64,000 nt of DNA from Clostridium thermosuccinogenes (GTDB lineage Bacteria > Bacillota > Clostridia > Acetivibrionales > DSM-5807). Each line of letters begins with the position of its first letter. Positions within the stretch are counted from its first letter, which is position 1. The notes beneath the pieces are model-generated. The model was not told the origin of the DNA. It saw nothing but the letters and a program-made list of their open reading frames with translations, and did not search any database. The position numbers were made by a program, and so were the translations under genes. Shown here piece after piece: positions 63,401-64,000 of the stretch. The stretch lies in NCBI RefSeq assembly GCF_002896855.1, contig NZ_CP021850.1:3807665-3871664 (forward strand), in the 5' to 3' direction.

Positions 63401-63700
63401 CCTGCCGGAGTCCCTTTCATCAAAATCGATGGATGATTCCACATAGTAGTCGCCTCCGCGCAGATACACGGTGATATTACCGTTCATACCTTCAGCGATG
63501 ATTTTTCTAACTTCATCCCTTGCTCTGCCAATGGTGGCAAAAGGAGCATCCATTGAACCGTCATTATTATCGTTGCCATCGGGAGCTATATACAAGGAGA
63601 TTTCACCGGACGCTTCTACCTTATCTGGGCTTGCCGCAAGCATGCCCATGATTAATCCTAAACACACAACAATTGATACGAACTTCCTGATTATTGGCAT
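57428..63700 (-). CDS. secreted multidomain GH141-like beta-helix protein
   Basis: This 2090-residue protein starts with a signal peptide (MPIIRKFVSIVVCLGLIMGM, cleavage near residue 31). Residues about 33-690 form a right-handed beta-helix. Its opening (LYIAPDGNDNNDGSMDAPF, YPGEEPVIVGGKKITGW, NGKRATEARIPN) resembles GH141, a family with fucosidase and xylanase members. Then come Big_2-type Ig domains, a laminin-G-like module near 990-1165, a DUF1349-like module near 1265-1430, more Big_2 domains, a second laminin-G-like module near 1600-1765 and two Ig-like domains. The C-terminus (QAIKHMEQFISFIDKSSHKG) fits a FIMAH domain. No cell-wall anchor is visible. GGAGG precedes the ATG. It probably attacks plant or microbial polysaccharide outside the cell; the substrate is inference. 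Confidence 0.82.
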   Translation of the reverse strand: MPIIRKFVSIVVCLGLIMGMLAASPDKVEASGEISLYIAPDGNDNNDGSMDAPFATIGRARDEVRKIIAEGMNGNITVYLRGGDYYVESSIDFDERDSGRNGFTVTYRNYPGEEPVIVGGKKITGWEPDSGNIYKAYVGYEFYTMYANGKRATEARIPNQGYFFPAVSSNNTNIHYVEGQIPEPLDDLTNVRAFCMPGQAFTVTTVSSVVDIDYVENIIKVDHSPYGGMTAGQNGYYLTGSRSFLDMPGEYYYDRTSGYLYYWPEDSTTPIGEQEIIAPATKRILNLVGSDSTKLVENIIFDGLTIKCTDMGRLYLSSKTAGNGGLERDDCRDGTVFMENAVNITVRNCKILLSGLSAVVLNKYSQNNTIYGNLVEDFGYHGIYLVALGPNKAGYINKNNLISNNLVRRGGQLILHGAGIEILMSGGNEMSYNRVSDMRRSGIALLGDRYVVDYIPEAIKYLNHWDYIYSRDNVIKYNEVTNVVTEANDSGAINLWGNGKNNIIENNWVHDTRGMAFYNDDMSDYTIFRNNVASNVTAFPFILKGMKVDCINNIVVTDNNTPYILSHAMGHIIREQVVNRNVFYSTKNPKIIQFNDFSEDRFSSFESNLYKNASDIYQFTGHPEVQDLNQWREWRDKSYDQYSITADPLFVNQEEDDYRFMYNSPAYTLGIEDIDVQKAGLKPDFKFTDKYEDLDRIYIESDIAGIRANINLDASENSTAQLTVTGRTKTGFFTDLEGYDIAYRSDDASVAKVSSTGFITAKGRGIAKITVDVSKNGALIKFKDVYVIVDDSIRDIQFKTKKEVLLTGETNIPLHVSAVSELWQNLELNPSNTLFESSNPFVLTVDAGGNMTAVSQGEVIVSVLVKDNKGNEKSAQLPIKVREMVASSLQVTAEKQGLYPGETNRLKAEVTMSDGTVVTVEPDQLEMTSSNPEVAVVDENGEITAISYGKAYINVKAVIDGKEVSASYTQFVYPSDVQRLPSPWEIRHYGDADGYVSFDSGTFTFFTDAADAWGTVDETLYVYQKVNLEDNPRKIAITAKLDITDTTTPGTQFGIDVRVNDSPDSRHIYLRQSASQKEVFFTERKVDGGETTYTRSLDDKPEFPSYIRMVINGTEVIGYYMINGEWKRFPNSKTLDMDDEIMIGLAVMAGKNNGMTEAVFSDVSIEYEDLPITAVTMTTDRTFLPNIGDSTTLVLKGMAGGILCNLPQHAEIAFTSSDENVISVDPNGVVTAKSAGASIITATVVINGVEFNNSVIINAVSRLEFSGMDIGNTGVPGSYGEQDGFYTVIGSGSDIWYANDAFHYAYRPMTGNGVFIAHVVSQQNTNSWAKAGVMIREALTSDARYAAMLVTPSNGATFQRRTAQGTNATSVGLSGITAPYWLKLERWGDTMTGYVSPDCVNWTPVGTANINGFSNEAYVGLAVTSHDNTKASKAVFNSLYLLEAPFLSIELSAGKDRIGEGADIPLKVSGMPGNVDIESIEGIMIFYSSSDPAVAVVDDNGVVHGVKAGTATITVSVHLNGRVYTDAMEIHVEPLSLESLDVSRSIGSMGIYDQPVLYEVLGTLNNNQTYSIEQLKSLYNAEVKFTSSNPDVAVIDSNGRIAPVGLGVTVIKVEVSMGGATKTKENTFVVHNGYVVRETFENPEETLTRWGLQGDSNTINTENPRSGIYSLKVNKDYTVLSMEFGLDEPYVGIIEGWFYDDGVTTNGNVFSTDRKNSADPSNTGTSVLMVGIIDNPAHYMVRNIYSYFTTAVERTKGWHKVILDNYSVPGKINAYIDGTLVGQYPGYGLKNFMIGDLWSDGRYSQNIYFDDITLYQVVDADNTPPVTTAFIDKTPINGWFNSDVTVTLNASDGISEVKLTEYSMDGGMTWNEYTAPVIISSEGVNSMLYRSIDMAGNTEECKEIVISIDKTAPTCCLSVNQAIYGDSMSFEDYRVISFNLSALDSASGVNKAELTIDGVPYVNDSEIDLAGMTGTHYINVLVTDNAGNSMEEAKTFTVTTSTESMTRIIDRYLDNGMLDGPFANAMKQKLVQAQDHYAKGHIKQAIKHMEQFISFIDKSSHKGWIPEEGEAVLRYDAGVIINQWLAKSIE

Positions 63701-63887
63701 AATATTACCTCCATCGCATTTTTACCGACAGGCACACTGATTCAGTTATAAAAAATCTGAACAGGCAACGATAAAGATTTTCAATTATGACAGTACAAAT
63801 TAGTTCCGGCAAGTATACTCTATATAAAAATCTCTATCGCTTTTAAATCCAATAGGTGAAATCAATAATCAGCGGGTTATTTAGAAA
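63701..63887. other. upstream region of the beta-helix gene
   Basis: These bases should hold the promoter of the large gene. I see only weak hexamers and no clear operator. Confidence 0.3.
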
Positions 63888-63939
63888 AAAGGGTTCATGC
63901 AAAAGTACAAGAAGTAATCTTTGTATGAACCCTTTCATT
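63881..63939 (-). terminator. terminator of a gene beyond the right edge
   Basis: AAAGGGTTCAT / ATGAACCCTTT, with inner TACAA / TTGTA, forms a long hairpin. The minus strand continues with TTTTTTC, a better T run than on the plus strand, so it most likely ends a minus-strand gene located to the right of the window. Confidence 0.75.
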
Positions 63940-64000
63940 TTTATCCCTTGTGTTTATACAGCGGGATAATACTGTATTATTCTGAAGTTTATTTCAGTAG

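Overview
The window reads as a chromosomal segment of an anaerobic, endospore-forming member of the Clostridia. The evidence is an oxygen-sensitive class III ribonucleotide reductase with its activase (nrdDG), spore-associated YheC/YheD ATP-grasp proteins, a Tlp-type small acid-soluble spore protein, Gram-positive AGGAGG ribosome-binding sites, and polysaccharide-utilisation genes with LplB/YtcP-type transporters. I see no rRNA, tRNA, prophage or CRISPR array.

Layout. 1-6.5 kb (minus strand) holds a run of YheC/YheD proteins (one cut by the window edge, one with a degraded active site), a small acidic protein, a DUF2156 aminoacyl-transferase-like protein, a MurF-like ligase and a GNAT acetyltransferase. 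7-13.6 kb holds a coiled-coil protein, a YdbC/PC4-like protein, and a TetR / MMPL exporter / secreted partner set with a candidate operator. 13.9-17.6 kb holds nrdD and nrdG behind a promoter carrying two NrdR boxes exactly 31 bp apart. 17.6-24.3 kb holds a sirtuin, the carboxynorspermidine dehydrogenase/decarboxylase pair for polyamine synthesis, a DedA protein, a FAD-Rieske oxidoreductase and a methyltransferase.

24.5-43.5 kb is a glycan-foraging island. It has two AraC-type regulators (one membrane-bound), a solute-binding lipoprotein with two permeases, glycosidases of families GH31, GH38 and GH116, and two uroporphyrinogen-decarboxylase-fold proteins. A third protein of that fold and a 2090-residue secreted GH141-like beta-helix protein lie at 56-63.7 kb and may belong to the same lifestyle. 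Imported oligosaccharides would be trimmed in the cytoplasm by the glycosidases, which lack signal peptides.

43.8-56 kb is mixed: tlp, a Pit phosphate transporter with its DUF47 partner, sfsA, a REP-associated transposase element, a MATE exporter, a cysteine hydrolase, the AMMECR1/MEMO/radical-SAM pair, and an NfeD/SPFH pair.

The most unusual signals are non-coding: a dispersed ~170-bp structured repeat with compensatory changes (6.6, 10.6 and 14.1 kb, one copy in the nrdD leader, with related tandem units at 50.3 kb); a transposase unit bounded by 13-bp inverted repeats touching the start codon of sfsA and the stop codon of the MATE gene; thirteen 22-bp tandem repeats between two glycosidase genes; and an unassigned multi-helix element at 44.2 kb.
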